Positions 50,583-61,414 are shown, numbered from the stretch's first letter. The stretch: DNA of 64,000 nucleotides from Methanofervidicoccus abyssi (GCF_004310395.1 NZ_BFAX01000003.1:1-64000); one strand, 5' to 3'. Made by a program: numbers and translations. The notes: generated from the sequence alone by a model not told the origin.

Positions 50583-50978
50583 TTATACCTCTCTAAAGAG
50601 GAAGATAGACAAAGATTTACCTAAATATACTGCTAATATACATCCTACAACATTTAATAGAATATTCAACACCATCTTACCGATAAAACCCTTTTCCAGT
50701 AGAAAAAGATTCTCGTAACTGAATGTGGAAAAGGTAGATAGAGCTCCACAGAATCCTGTAACGATAAGAAGTCTATAATGAGGATAGATCTCGTTTAGTG
50801 GAGAATACATAAAAAACCCCATTATAAAACTACCTATTAAATTGACACCCAAAATCCCCATGGGCATTTCAAATGCTGGGGGTATAATATTACTTAGTAT
50901 ATACCTAAATACCGCTCCAAGGAATCCTCCAAACCCAATTATAAGTATCTCTTTTAGATTTTGAGACAACTCCAACAT
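50583..50978 (-). CDS. crcB: CrcB/Fluc fluoride channel
   Basis: 131 residues, four membrane helices. Motifs: GGFLGAVFRYILSN near residues 17-30, LGVNLIGSFIMGFF near 43-56 (the pore Asn), and VTGFCGALSTFSTFSYE near 73-89 with the Phe residues of the ion path. It exports fluoride as a dimer. Fluoride riboswitches often precede such genes, but the gap to proS is only 19 bases and holds none. It is the middle gene of a proS-crcB-DUF89 unit. Confidence 0.93.
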   Translation of the reverse strand: MLELSQNLKEILIIGFGGFLGAVFRYILSNIIPPAFEMPMGILGVNLIGSFIMGFFMYSPLNEIYPHYRLLIVTGFCGALSTFSTFSYENLFLLEKGFIGKMVLNILLNVVGCILAVYLGKSLSIFLFREV

Positions 50979-50997
50979 GATACTGACACCTAAATAC

Positions 50998-52392
50998 TTA
51001 ATAAGTCCTTCCCACTGTGATGTATTTTTCTCCCCTGTACTCGGTTATTCCAAGGATGGAAGCTTCTATCTTCTCCTCAAAATCTTCTCTATATACCTTC
51101 TCACTGTATGGTATTAACACTATTCCTTTTTTCTCCTTAAGTGTTTCCTTAACTCTACATGCTATTTCTTCTATAGGAATATCTGCATTATAATCAACAA
51201 TAGTAATATATCTCTCTATCTTCTCTTTAGCCTTTTTTCTCATGTTATCCTTTATTTTCTCTAATAGATCCAGTATTTCGTCCATGATCTTATCTTCCCC
51301 TACATGATACTTCTCCCCGGTATCCCTCCTGTAGATGGTGACCACTTTATTCTCTATGTCCTTTGGACCAACCTCTATCCTGACTGGTACTCCCCTAAGT
51401 TCCCAGTCGTTGAACTTCCTACCTGGCCTGATATCCCTATCATCTATCTTTACCCTAACTCCTGCCTCCTTCAACAGGCTGTACAATTTCCGAGTTTTAT
51501 CATATACTATCTCTTTCTTCCCCTTAAATAGCAAAGGTATTATAATTACCTGAATTGGGGCAACGTTAGGAGGTAAAATTAGGCCCTTCTCATCCCCATG
51601 AATTGCTATAATGGAAGCTATAGCCCTGTCAGATATACCGTAACATGTCTGATAGACATAATCCTTTCCACCCTCCAAGGTTTCAAACTCTAAATCAAAA
51701 GTTCTTGAGAAGTTCTGCCCTAAGTTATGGACAGTACCTATCTGTATCACTCTGCCATCTGGAAATACAGTATCGAAGGCGACTGTATATTCAGCACCTG
51801 GAAATTTATCCCACTCTGGTCTTCTAGATACAATAACCGGAATACCTAATTCGTTGAAAAACTCTCTGTATATCTCTATAGCCTCTTTAACCTGGTTTTC
51901 AGCCTCTTCCATTGTTGTATGGGCGGTATGTGCTTCCTTAAATGTCATTATCTCTCTCAACCTTATAAGGGGCCTTGTATGTTTTGTCTCGTATCTGAAG
52001 GTATTTACAATCTGGAATATCTTTATAGGTAGATCCTTATGCACCTTTATCCAGAGTTTCATCATATAGTATATAGGTGTTTCAGAGGTTGGTCTCAGTG
52101 CAAGTTTTATCTCTAGAGGCTTTTTCCCCCCATGGGTTACCCAGAATACCTCATTTTCAAATCCCTTTATATGTTCCCCTTCCTTAGCAAGGAGATCTTC
52201 TGGAATAAGTAGAGGAAAGAGAACTTCTTCATGTCCTTTTTCTTCTAACAGTCTCCTTAATATGTCAAAGGTGTATCTTCTAATTTTAAATCCATACGGT
52301 AGATAGACTCCACAGCCCTTTATAGGATATCTGACATCGTATATTTCAGCCTTCTCTAGTATCTCACTGTACCACTCTGAGAAGTTTTCCAC
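50998..52392 (-). CDS. proS: prolyl-tRNA synthetase, archaeal type
   Basis: 464 residues. Class II synthetase: the motif 2 region [20 protein letters not shown] near residues 132-151, motif 3 [11 protein letters not shown] near 269-279, and the anticodon-binding domain ([19 protein letters not shown] near 311-329). It is the archaeal/eukaryal form without the bacterial editing insertion; the C-terminal zinc-like domain is present (last 70 residues). The family is known to misactivate cysteine, which matters in methanogens. ATG at 52392 follows AGAGGTGATAACG. It leads a probable operon with crcB and the DUF89 gene. Confidence 0.96.
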   Translation of the reverse strand: MENFSEWYSEILEKAEIYDVRYPIKGCGVYLPYGFKIRRYTFDILRRLLEEKGHEEVLFPLLIPEDLLAKEGEHIKGFENEVFWVTHGGKKPLEIKLALRPTSETPIYYMMKLWIKVHKDLPIKIFQIVNTFRYETKHTRPLIRLREIMTFKEAHTAHTTMEEAENQVKEAIEIYREFFNELGIPVIVSRRPEWDKFPGAEYTVAFDTVFPDGRVIQIGTVHNLGQNFSRTFDLEFETLEGGKDYVYQTCYGISDRAIASIIAIHGDEKGLILPPNVAPIQVIIIPLLFKGKKEIVYDKTRKLYSLLKEAGVRVKIDDRDIRPGRKFNDWELRGVPVRIEVGPKDIENKVVTIYRRDTGEKYHVGEDKIMDEILDLLEKIKDNMRKKAKEKIERYITIVDYNADIPIEEIACRVKETLKEKKGIVLIPYSEKVYREDFEEKIEASILGITEYRGEKYITVGRTY

Positions 52393-52757
52393 GTTATCAC
52401 CTCTGTCATCCTTTTACGGGATTAAGTATATAATTAATTTAGACTATTTATAATTAAATTTATAATTAAATTATAAAGATCTCTGGAAAAGTAGAAAAAC
52501 ATTATTAATCCTGACCATAGGAAAAGAGAATTTGCAAGATATACCCAGGACAAGATATAGAGATGAAAAGTTAAACAATAACAAAAAGATAAATAAAAAA
52601 TTCAATATTGAACTTTATTAAAGATTAGAACCTTGAAACACAGATCCATTAAAATCTTCTAATTCGTTCCATCTAAATATTTAATGAAGAAGTTAAAGAG
52701 ATCGTATCTCCTACTCTTCTTCTTAATTAGAACCAACAGTCAAAGGTTCAACACTTA
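52393..52757. other. AT-rich intergenic region
   Basis: Between divergent proS and tRNA-Leu. Bases 52700-52740 (gtatctcctactcttcttct and on) recall part of the dispersed repeat. The proS promoter must be in the first 60 bases. No gene is seen. Confidence 0.4.
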
Positions 52758-52781
52758 TTAACCGAAAACTTTATATATATG
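52758..52781 (+). promoter_or_regulatory. promoter of tRNA-Leu
   Basis: ttaaccgaaaactttatata, a BRE plus TATA box about 30-50 bases before the tRNA. It matches the tRNA-5S operon promoter (37338-37360) at 19 of 20 positions. Confidence 0.75.
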
Positions 52782-52809
52782 TTTGTTATATCTAATGATG
52801 AATTTGGGC

Positions 52810-52897
52810 GCAGGGGTTGTCGAGCCTGGCCAAAGACGCAGGACTTAAGATCCTGTCCCATAGGGGTTCGGGGGTTCAAATCCCCCCCCCTGCACCA
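52810..52897 (+). tRNA. tRNA-Leu (UAA), CCA encoded
   Basis: Class II tRNA of 85 bases plus an encoded CCA (52895-52897). Acceptor GCAGGGG/CCCCTGC, discriminator A, anticodon TAA in loop CTTAAGA, long variable arm (GTCCCATAGGGGTTC), T arm GGGGGTTCAAATCCCCC. A T-rich run follows directly, a likely terminator. Confidence 0.95.
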
Positions 52898-53014
52898 TTT
52901 TTTATTTTCAGTAATTATATCGATTGATTTATATATATTGTTATATATAGTTTTTGTTACTTTTTTATACTATTAACTAGTTATAAAGTTAAATATAACT
53001 CCCTAGGTGAAGGC

Positions 53015-53647
53015 ATGACCAGATGGACCGCATACAAAATTAAACCAGTGGAATTTTTAGAGAGTGAAATAGTAGGTAACACTCTAATAATAGAGGGTAA
53101 AAGAATACACCGTGTTAGAATATTGGGAGAAGTAAAGAGAGTTTCTGAAACCTCTATACTTACATTTGAATTAGAAGAGGGAATAACTGTTAAGGACTTT
53201 GAAAAGAAAGGAAAAAATATTAAAGAGAAAGATCTTGTAGATATAATTGGAAAAGTTGGTTACTTTGAGGGCTCTCCTTATATTTCTTTAGAGCTCTATA
53301 AGGTAAGGAACGAGAATAAAGAGAAATGGAGAGAGTTGAGAGACCTTGAGATCGAGATAACAAGAAAGTATATAAAAGACGAAGATGAAAAAACTCCCGG
53401 GGATTACAGTAAAGATGACAGAGAAGATCTTATAACTGAGGAAATACAGAAAGATGTGTACAAGGAAGGGATTGATAATAAGGATATAGTTTTGAAGGTA
53501 ATAAAAGATAGGAAATCTGTAGAATATGAAGAGTTATTGAAGGTAGTTAAAATAGATGAATATGAACTTGATAAAATTCTAGAGGAACTTCTGGAAAAGG
53601 GTTATATATATGAACCTAAGGCTGGTCTCTATAAAACAGTTGACTAA
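53015..53647 (+). CDS. OB-fold nucleic-acid-binding protein (RPA32-like)
   Basis: 210 residues. Residues about 5-105 are an OB fold (TRWTAYKIKPVEFLES at the start, IHRVRILGEVKRVSE, GKVGYFEGSPYISLELYKV); an acidic linker follows, then a winged-helix domain in the last 65 residues (DRKSVEYEELLKVVKIDEYE, ELLEKGYIYEPKAGLYK). This OB-plus-winged-helix layout is that of the archaeal/eukaryal RPA32-like subunit and of related archaeal single-strand DNA-binding proteins. No RPA large-subunit gene is near. ATG at 53015 lies five bases after AGGTG. It is followed by sppA after 19 bases, probably in one transcript. Confidence 0.82.
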   Translation: MTRWTAYKIKPVEFLESEIVGNTLIIEGKRIHRVRILGEVKRVSETSILTFELEEGITVKDFEKKGKNIKEKDLVDIIGKVGYFEGSPYISLELYKVRNENKEKWRELRDLEIEITRKYIKDEDEKTPGDYSKDDREDLITEEIQKDVYKEGIDNKDIVLKVIKDRKSVEYEELLKVVKIDEYELDKILEELLEKGYIYEPKAGLYKTVD

Positions 53648-53666
53648 ATAATAACAGTGTGGTAAG

Positions 53667-54599
53667 ATGAAAAAGATATATATAATAATAGGAATATTTT
53701 TTATACTAATTGTACTACTATTATTAATCGTCATTGGAACAGTTATCTTACTTTTAGGTATCGGTGAGAATCCAGCGGGCAATATTGCAAGGATAGACAT
53801 AGACGGAGTACTAACACTTCAGCCCGAGGGCACCTATCCCTTCAGGGAGGAGATAAGTGTCGAGGATTATATAGAGGCCTTGGATAAGGCAGAAATGGAT
53901 CCTAACATCAAAGCTATAATTTTAAGGGTAAACAGTCCTGGAGGAGAGGTTATAGCAAGTGAGAAACTTGCAAGAAAGATTAAAGAAGTATCAGAAAAGA
54001 AACCTGTAGTAGCCTACGTTGAAACCATAGCTACTTCCGGAGCTTATATGGCAATAGCACCTGCAAACTGTATAGTGGCGGAGAAACATTCTATTGTTGG
54101 TAGTATTGGAGTTAGGATGGACGTGATCCAGTACTACGAACTTATGAGAAAACTTGGTATAAATGTAACTGTAATAAAGGCTGGGAAATATAAAGATATC
54201 TGTTCTCCCTACAGACCCATGACACCAGAAGAGAAGAAATACCTAGAACATATGATAAATGAGACTTATATAGATTTTGTTAGATGGGTAGCAGAGAACA
54301 GAAACATGACAGTTGAAGAAACTCTAAAAGTTGCTAATGGTAAGATATATTCTGGATACGATGCTAAAAAGGCTGGTCTTGTAGACTACGTAGGGACTGA
54401 AGAAGATGCAGTAAAGATAGCCCAGAAGTTGGCAAATATATCCCACCCAATGGTTGTAGATTACACACCTCATATATATACCGGATTCTTTAACTTAATG
54501 TCAAGTTTGGCATATAGTTTAGGTTATGGGATAGGGAAAGGTTTTGGTGAAATATGGATAGAGACACATACATTCTATCCTCCTAGTGTAACCTACTAG
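53667..54599 (+). CDS. sppA: signal peptide peptidase SppA
   Basis: 310 residues. An N-terminal membrane helix (about residues 4-32) anchors the protein; the serine-protease domain follows. Ser124 in ETIATSGAYMAIA is the nucleophile and the Lys of the dyad lies in IKAGKYKDI (K174 or K176); LRVNSPGGEVIASEKLA near residues 90-106 and VGSIGVRMDV near 145-154 complete the S49 signature. It degrades cleaved signal peptides at the membrane. ATG at 53667 follows GTGTGGTAAG. Confidence 0.93.
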   Translation: MKKIYIIIGIFFILIVLLLLIVIGTVILLLGIGENPAGNIARIDIDGVLTLQPEGTYPFREEISVEDYIEALDKAEMDPNIKAIILRVNSPGGEVIASEKLARKIKEVSEKKPVVAYVETIATSGAYMAIAPANCIVAEKHSIVGSIGVRMDVIQYYELMRKLGINVTVIKAGKYKDICSPYRPMTPEEKKYLEHMINETYIDFVRWVAENRNMTVEETLKVANGKIYSGYDAKKAGLVDYVGTEEDAVKIAQKLANISHPMVVDYTPHIYTGFFNLMSSLAYSLGYGIGKGFGEIWIETHTFYPPSVTY

Positions 54600-55108
54600 A
54601 AATTATCAGAGACTTGGAGTTTTGAAAGGAGTGATAGTCAATAAAATATGATTATAGTGATAAACAAAACTTTTTAAATTAAAAATAACCATCCATTACC
54701 TCCAATAAAAATAATTATAGAAAAAATATAATTAAAAATAAAAATAAAAATTCTTAAAACATTTTAAATAAAGAATATAAAAGGCACAAAATAATCTCTT
54801 ACTCCTGGACTACATGGAGTACTGGAAAGCAGGGCAGAATTCTGTTAATCGTTCTTCTTATAAGTTTTTTACCTCTTTTTATCATTTTTTGTTATTTCTC
54901 TTTATGTTTATATTATATTAAAATATTTTATTTTTATTTATTTGTTTATAACTATAAAAAGTGAAGTTTTATTTTATATCTTGTTGTTCTGATCCTCCGC
55001 TACTTTTTAGGCCTAACTTACCTAGAGAACGATCTTAATAGCATTTTTCTCTCTCTTTTATGTAAATTAAATCTACCTTCACATATAAAAATTTAGTGAG
55101 GTGATATT
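54600..55108. other. AT-rich intergenic region with a repeat copy
   Basis: 509 bases between sppA and the unknown gene at 55109. The repeat copy at 54789-54885 lies inside. The last 30 bases carry the GAGGTG site for the next gene. Nothing else is recognised. Confidence 0.45.
54789..54885 (+). repeat. dispersed intergenic repeat, long copy
   Basis: Contains tcctggactacatggagtac, agggcagaattctgttaatc and gttcttcttataagtttttt, in the same order as the minus-strand copy at 26685-26785 and the plus-strand copy at 34711-34800. Confidence 0.7.
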
Positions 55109-55558
55109 ATTACTACTGTAAAAAAGGATGATAATGAGAATATACAGTTTAGGGTAAAAAAGGGAAATTGGTTTGTTGTTAAAAAGATGGATATCGATGA
55201 AAATACTGAAGACATAGATATTGCAAGGATGTTGATATCTATAAATGAGACAGTGGATAGAAAGATAATGGAGTATCTTCCTTTCGATATGAAGAAACTT
55301 GAAGAGATCGCTGATGAGATATACAAAAAGAAGGGCAAAATAAAAAATGAAGATATAGTGGAGGTTATCAAGAAGTTAAAATCTCCTAAAATAACCAGGA
55401 GATTGAGGAAAATAACAGACTCCAAGGAAGGTGTGGAAATACTTGGGATTATCCTGAATAGAATTGTATTAGAGAGGTTAGGTATCAAGACGAGAATAGA
55501 TACTAAACTTATAGATAGATATATAGAGAAAGCACGGAATCTAGAAATTAAGGGATAA
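55109..55558 (+). CDS. protein of unknown function upstream of AMP phosphorylase
   Basis: 149 residues if started at ATT 55109. A GAGGTG site (99-103 of this line, i.e. 55098-55103) lies five bases before this ATT, and the frame is open from there (ITTVKKDDNENIQFRVKKGN). The first ATG, 55187, has no ribosome-binding site and would remove this basic segment. The rest is helical and highly charged (ADEIYKKKGKIKNEDIVEVI, RITRRLRK-like basic parts), with no recognisable domain. It ends 2 bases before the AMP phosphorylase ATG, so the two are cotranscribed; an accessory or regulatory role is a guess. Confidence 0.65.
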   Translation: MTTVKKDDNENIQFRVKKGNWFVVKKMDIDENTEDIDIARMLISINETVDRKIMEYLPFDMKKLEEIADEIYKKKGKIKNEDIVEVIKKLKSPKITRRLRKITDSKEGVEILGIILNRIVLERLGIKTRIDTKLIDRYIEKARNLEIKG

Positions 55559-55560
55559 CT

Positions 55561-57072
55561 ATGTTATTCTTCAAGGCAAAACTGTTGGATATAGATCTGG
55601 GGAATAATGGAGTGATAGCAAATGAGAGAGATCTAATAGGGACAGAATATTATCCTCAGGAGAGGGTGCTGATAGAGAGTTCTAAGGGGTCATTTATAGG
55701 AGTGTTATACACTACTAAAAGGATGGTTAAAGAGGGAGAGTTAGGCATAAGTAGAGGTTCTATAGAAGGTATAGAAGAGGGAGAAGAAGTAAGATTAAGG
55801 CATGCTCCCAGACCACAATCTCTAAGATATATAAAAAAGAAGATGGAAGGGCAAATACTGAGACCTCATGAGATACACACCATAGTAGATGAGATAGTCC
55901 AGAAGAAACTCTCAAATATAGAGTTAACAAGTTTTATAGTTTCTACCTATATACATGGGATGGAGATGGGAGAAATTGTAGAAATGGCTAAGAGAATGGG
56001 AGAAACCGGTGATAAACTTGAGTGGGATAAACATCCGGTGGTAGATGTTCACAGTATTGGAGGGGTTCCTGGAAACAAGTACGCCCTAATTACAGTACCT
56101 ATTGTAGCCTCTGCAGGTATAGTTATCCCAAAAACATCTTCCAGGGCTATAACTTCTGCAGCTGGGACAGCTGATGTGATGGAGGTACTTACAAGGGTAA
56201 ATTTAAATGCCCAGGAGATAAAAAGAGTAGTTAAAACTACTAATGGGTGTTTAGTTTGGGGAGGGGGTGTGAATTTAGCCCCTGCAGATGATATAATAAT
56301 AAACGTGGAAAGGCCACTTTCCATAGATCCCCAGCCTCAACTACTTTCAAGTGTTATAGCCAAGAAAATCGCGGCTGGTATCAACTATACAGTAATTGAT
56401 ATACCTGTAGGGCCTGGAACTAAGATAAAAAATGATAGGGAAGGTTATGCCCTTGCAAGGAAGTTTATAGAACTTGGCGAGAGAGTGGGGATAGCTGTAG
56501 AGTGTGCCATTACCTATGGAGGACAACCAATAGGTAGGGCTGTGGGACCTGCCCTCGAGGCTAAGGAGGCACTTATGGCCTTAGAGGACCCTAACTCTGC
56601 TCCAAAAAGTTTAATTGAAAAATCTCTTTCTCTCGCTGGGATACTTCTGGAGTTGGGAGGGGTAGCACAGGTAGGGTCTGGAATGGAAATGGCTAAGAAG
56701 ATCCTCTACTCTGGAAAGGCCCTGGAAAAATTTAAAGAGATAGTGATTGAACAGGGAGGAGGTATTACCAACTCCGAAGATGTGGAGTTAGGGAAATACT
56801 TTGAGGTCATCCCCTCTCCAAAGGATGGATACGTAGTATCTATATCCAATAAGGCAATAACAAATATAGCCAAAGAGGCTGGCGCTCCTATGGATAAAAA
56901 GGCTGGAGTGTTACTTTACGTAAAAAGAGGTAGTAAGGTAAACAAGGGAGATATACTCTACAGAATATACTCCAGTTCAGAGGAGAGATTAAGATCTGCT
57001 GTTAAACTAGCTAGAAGGACGTATCCAGTAAGAGTAGAAGGCATGGTTATTAGAAGGGTTAGTAAATTTTAA
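55561..57072 (+). CDS. deoA: AMP phosphorylase
   Basis: 503 residues. It splits AMP with phosphate into adenine and ribose 1,5-bisphosphate, entering the archaeal AMP pathway that feeds type III RuBisCO. Compared with bacterial thymidine phosphorylases it has an extra N-terminal domain of about 80 residues. Motifs: LRPHEIHTIVDEIVQKKL near residues 100-117, DVHSIGGVPGNKYALITVPI near 162-181 (phosphate loop), KTSSRAITSAAGTADVMEVL near 190-209, and GPALEAKEALMAL. No RuBisCO or isomerase gene is in the window. ATG at 55561 follows GGGATAACT. Confidence 0.94.
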   Translation: MLFFKAKLLDIDLGNNGVIANERDLIGTEYYPQERVLIESSKGSFIGVLYTTKRMVKEGELGISRGSIEGIEEGEEVRLRHAPRPQSLRYIKKKMEGQILRPHEIHTIVDEIVQKKLSNIELTSFIVSTYIHGMEMGEIVEMAKRMGETGDKLEWDKHPVVDVHSIGGVPGNKYALITVPIVASAGIVIPKTSSRAITSAAGTADVMEVLTRVNLNAQEIKRVVKTTNGCLVWGGGVNLAPADDIIINVERPLSIDPQPQLLSSVIAKKIAAGINYTVIDIPVGPGTKIKNDREGYALARKFIELGERVGIAVECAITYGGQPIGRAVGPALEAKEALMALEDPNSAPKSLIEKSLSLAGILLELGGVAQVGSGMEMAKKILYSGKALEKFKEIVIEQGGGITNSEDVELGKYFEVIPSPKDGYVVSISNKAITNIAKEAGAPMDKKAGVLLYVKRGSKVNKGDILYRIYSSSEERLRSAVKLARRTYPVRVEGMVIRRVSKF

Positions 57073-57084
57073 TAAGGTGATAAA

Positions 57085-58302
57085 TTGTATCTCACAAAGG
57101 AAGAGGAGAAAATATACAATGGGGAATATGGAGAAGTTCTTGAGATGGCTATGAATCTTCTAGTATCCCTTGGAGACATATACGGGGCGGAAAGACTTAT
57201 AGATATATCTTCAGCCCAAGTCTCTGGAGTATCCTATAAAACCATAGGAGAAGAAGGTTTAAACTTCTTAAGAGATATATCCAAAGATGATGTTAAGGTA
57301 TCTGTACCTACAACCTTGAATCCTGCAGGTATGGATCTATCTAGATACGAGGAACTTAATTTTCCCAGGAACTTTGTAAAGAAGCAGCTGGATATAATAA
57401 AGTGTTTCAAAAAGATGGGTGTTGAAATAGGATGCACCTGTACACCTTATCTATCTGGTAACATCCCTATCTACGGCGATCATATAGCCTGGGCAGAATC
57501 CTCCGCTGTATCCTATGCAAATTCTGTCATTGGTGCGAGGACAAACAGGGAAGGAGGTCCATCTGCTTTAGCCTCTGCACTAATTGGGAAAACACCTCTC
57601 TATGGATATCACCTAGATGAGAACAGGATGCCAAGTTATACTGTTGAAGTAGAGGCGGAATTAGAAGATATATCTGACTATGGGATTTTAGGATCCTTAG
57701 TGGGAAGGATTGTAAAGGACGAAGTCCCATATTTTGTATTTAAAAATGGTATCTCTGGAGATAAGTACAGTAAGTTGAAGGCTCTCGGAGCCTCCTTAGC
57801 CGCCAGTGGTAGTGTGGCACTCTATCACGTTGAAGGAATAACTCCAGAATGTAGAATGAACAAAATAGATATAGATATCACGGAGAGGATAACTGTAACT
57901 AAGGAAGATCTAGAGGAAGAATACCATAGATTAAATACTACAGAAGAGAAACCTGATCTCATATGTATAGGGTGTCCACACTGTAGTTTAGAAGAGATAA
58001 AAGAAGTTGTAGATTTTATAGTGAAGAACAACATCAGAAGAACAGGATTTAAATGTGACCTATGGGTATGTACTTCTATACATATCAAGGTCATTGCAGA
58101 CAGAATGGGCTATACTGAAGTTATTGAAAGGGCTGGAGGTAAGGTGGTATGTGACACCTGTATGGTTGTTGCCCCAATTGAAGAGATGGGTTATAAAAAT
58201 ATTGCCACAAATTCAGGGAAGGCGGCAACATATCTACCTAATTTCTGTGGTAGTAATGTTATATATGGTAGTACCTCGGAGGTATTAAAGAAGGGATTGT
58301 GA
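57085..58302 (+). CDS. aconitase X, phosphomevalonate dehydratase large subunit
   Basis: 405 residues, with the aconitase X core: YLTKEEEKIYNGEYGEVLEMAM at the N-terminus, CTCTPYLSGNIPIYGDHIAWAESSAVSYANSV-type active region near residues 115-145 (Fe-S Cys candidates), GARTNREGGPSALASALIGKTP, and CIGCPHCSLEEI near 297-308. In archaea this large subunit with a separate small subunit dehydrates phosphomevalonate in the modified mevalonate pathway to membrane isoprenoids. The small subunit is not adjacent. Start TTG at 57085 lies five bases after GGTG. It follows deoA by 12 bases. Confidence 0.88.
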   Translation: MYLTKEEEKIYNGEYGEVLEMAMNLLVSLGDIYGAERLIDISSAQVSGVSYKTIGEEGLNFLRDISKDDVKVSVPTTLNPAGMDLSRYEELNFPRNFVKKQLDIIKCFKKMGVEIGCTCTPYLSGNIPIYGDHIAWAESSAVSYANSVIGARTNREGGPSALASALIGKTPLYGYHLDENRMPSYTVEVEAELEDISDYGILGSLVGRIVKDEVPYFVFKNGISGDKYSKLKALGASLAASGSVALYHVEGITPECRMNKIDIDITERITVTKEDLEEEYHRLNTTEEKPDLICIGCPHCSLEEIKEVVDFIVKNNIRRTGFKCDLWVCTSIHIKVIADRMGYTEVIERAGGKVVCDTCMVVAPIEEMGYKNIATNSGKAATYLPNFCGSNVIYGSTSEVLKKGL

Positions 58303-58612
58303 TTATAATTATAAAAAGTTAAAATTCCTGGGACAAATAGGAATTCTAATGAAAATAAAGATAGAATTCTGTTAAACTCTTCTTCTTATTTTAATTTATA
58401 ACCATACTAATCTCTCAAGAAGTTTCCTAAACATTAGATATAAAATTGAAAAAAGGAGTAAGGGAAGAGTTATCTATTTATACTTTAAAAATTTTATGTT
58501 CAAATGAATATGGAGTATTTATTTTTATAATATTCTTTTTCGTTATTTTAATTTTTATTGTTTAATTTGTGTTATAATAGAAAAATAATTTATTCAACAC
58601 TCACTTATTAAA
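58303..58612. other. AT-rich intergenic region with a repeat fragment
   Basis: 310 bases between convergent genes. The repeat fragment at 58355-58405 lies inside. No gene is seen. Confidence 0.4.
58355..58405 (+). repeat. dispersed intergenic repeat, fragment
   Basis: agatagaattctgttaaact followed by cttcttcttattttaat matches the centre of the copies at 54789 and 26685. Confidence 0.5.
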
Positions 58613-59692
58613 TTACTCCAGTATCCTATATAAGGTATTTCTCTCCTTAGGAATCCTACCTATTTCCTTAATAATGTTTCTTATCTCCTCCACAGATAGG
58701 CTGACACCGTATTGAGCACCTGCAGCCCTAGAGATATTTTCTTCCATAAGTGTTCCTCCAAAGTCATTGGCACCACACCTTAGGGCGACCTGAGCCATCT
58801 TCACCCCTAACTTTACCCATGACACTTGGATATTCCTTATGAGATCTTTAAACAGTATCCTACTTATTGCGTAGATCTTAAGATCTTCTATACCTGTTGC
58901 ACCTCTCCTAGCCCTACCATTGAGGTATATAGGAGCGAATCTGTGCATGAATGTTAGAGGTACAAACTCTGTAAATCCTCCAGTCTCTTCCTGTATCTCC
59001 TTTAATATAAAGAGGTGTTTAACTATATGCCTGTACTCCTCGATGTGACCGTACATTATAGTGCATGTTGTCCTTATTTCCAACTTATGGGCTGTTTTTA
59101 TTACCTTTATCCACTCCCTTGTGGAAAGTTTAGAAGGACAGAGTTCAGCTCGGATAGTGTCATCTAGTATCTCAGCAGCTGTCCCAGGCATAGTGTTTAA
59201 TCCCTTTTCCTTTAATATCATTAATGCCTCCTTTATATCGAGACCTGCATTTTCAGCTGCAAATTTAACTTCCATTGGAGAGAATGCATGGATATGGATA
59301 CCTCCGTAAGGTTCAGTGACACTATGAACTTTCTCCAGAATCTTTCCTTGGAAGTAGGTATCTACCTTGGGGTGGAGACCTCCCTGGATACATACCTCTG
59401 TGCAACCCATCTTTTTTGCCTCTAAGGCTCTCCTGGCGATTTCGTCCACATCTAAAAAGTAGGCCCTTTTATCTCCCATATCCACCCTAAAGGCACAGAA
59501 TTTACAGTCACCTACACAGATGTTGGTATAGTTGATATTTCTGTTGACTACGTAAGTTACTACATCTCCCACAATAATTTTTCTGAGATTATCTCCTATC
59601 TTTAAAATATCAAATAAATTTTCTTCGTCCCTAAAAAGTTCTAAACACTCTCTCCGTGAGATATCTCTTGTATATAGTTTATCTAAATCCAT
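58613..59692 (-). CDS. cofH: FO synthase subunit 2, radical SAM (CofH)
   Basis: 359 residues. With CofG it forms FO, the chromophore of F420, from tyrosine and a riboflavin precursor: CofH makes the tyrosine-derived part. The radical SAM Cys are C59, C63 and C66 in CVGDCKFC; QGGLHPKVDTYF near 103-114, IHIHAFSPMEV near 130-140 and LNTMPGTAAEIL near residues 165-176 are CofH-specific. ATG at 59692 lies five bases after GGTG; the frame is open further upstream but that part is hydrophobic and outside the family. CofG is not in the window. Confidence 0.94.
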   Translation of the reverse strand: MDLDKLYTRDISRRECLELFRDEENLFDILKIGDNLRKIIVGDVVTYVVNRNINYTNICVGDCKFCAFRVDMGDKRAYFLDVDEIARRALEAKKMGCTEVCIQGGLHPKVDTYFQGKILEKVHSVTEPYGGIHIHAFSPMEVKFAAENAGLDIKEALMILKEKGLNTMPGTAAEILDDTIRAELCPSKLSTREWIKVIKTAHKLEIRTTCTIMYGHIEEYRHIVKHLFILKEIQEETGGFTEFVPLTFMHRFAPIYLNGRARRGATGIEDLKIYAISRILFKDLIRNIQVSWVKLGVKMAQVALRCGANDFGGTLMEENISRAAGAQYGVSLSVEEIRNIIKEIGRIPKERNTLYRILE

Positions 59693-59921
59693 GAAATCAC
59701 CGAAAAAAAGAGTTAGATGATGAATTAATATAATTAAGTAATAATTAAAAATTAATAACATATTTTATACTATTGGATTTTAGTATATCTAATACCCCAT
59801 ATTAGGTTTTTAGATTGCTCAGAGTATTTAAAGGTTATATTTATATTTTTCTATTTGATTTAAATGGGAATTAAATATATATCATTAATACTAATAGTAA
59901 CAATAGTAATATAGTGAGTAA

Positions 59922-60911
<990 letters not shown>

Positions 60912-61027
60912 TTTTTATTTTTCTATTTTATTAATTTTATTATAAATAAAAATATTATAATAATTTTAACAATAATTTTAAATTATAATAAATCTAAATT
61001 TTCACACAGATTAAGACGGTGATAATT

Positions 61028-61414
61028 ATGCCAGTACTCTACGGGAGAGTAACTTCTGGGAAGGGAGAAGGTAGATATTACATGTCTTTAAAACCATATA
61101 GGAAGAAATTTAAAAGTTTATTGGGATACTACCCTTACGAAGGAACGTTAAATATTAAATTAAGTGAATATGTACCATTAGACATGTCCAAGTGTTTAGA
61201 GATTGAAGGTTTTGAATACAACGGTGAGAGGTACTACGGAGTAAAACTCCTCCCTGCAAAAATATCTAAGGATGAATTTGGTGTATACGGTGCCTTAATC
61301 TTCCCTGAGAAATCCCACCATTCCAAGGATATAGTAGAGGTCATATCGCCCCTAAATCTTAGAAACTATTTATCCCTAAGAAACGGAGATGTTGTTAAGA
61401 TATTGGTAGAGTGA
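61028..61414 (+). CDS. ribK: CTP-dependent riboflavin kinase
   Basis: 128 residues. This archaeal enzyme makes FMN from riboflavin with CTP, unlike the ATP-dependent bacterial kinase. Sequence features: LYGRVTSGKGEGRYYMSL near residues 4-21, LLGYYPYEGTLNIKLSE near 31-47, and IEVISPLNLRNYLSLRNGD-type C-terminus (here VEVISPLNLRNYLSLRNGDV). ATG at 61028 lies six bases after GGTG; a GTG at 61019 is part of that site. TrpF follows after 6 bases. Confidence 0.92.
   Translation: MPVLYGRVTSGKGEGRYYMSLKPYRKKFKSLLGYYPYEGTLNIKLSEYVPLDMSKCLEIEGFEYNGERYYGVKLLPAKISKDEFGVYGALIFPEKSHHSKDIVEVISPLNLRNYLSLRNGDVVKILVE

Noticed and set aside
50979-50997. possible fluoride riboswitch before crcB
   Set aside because: The gap is only 19 bases and lacks the conserved pseudoknot sequences.
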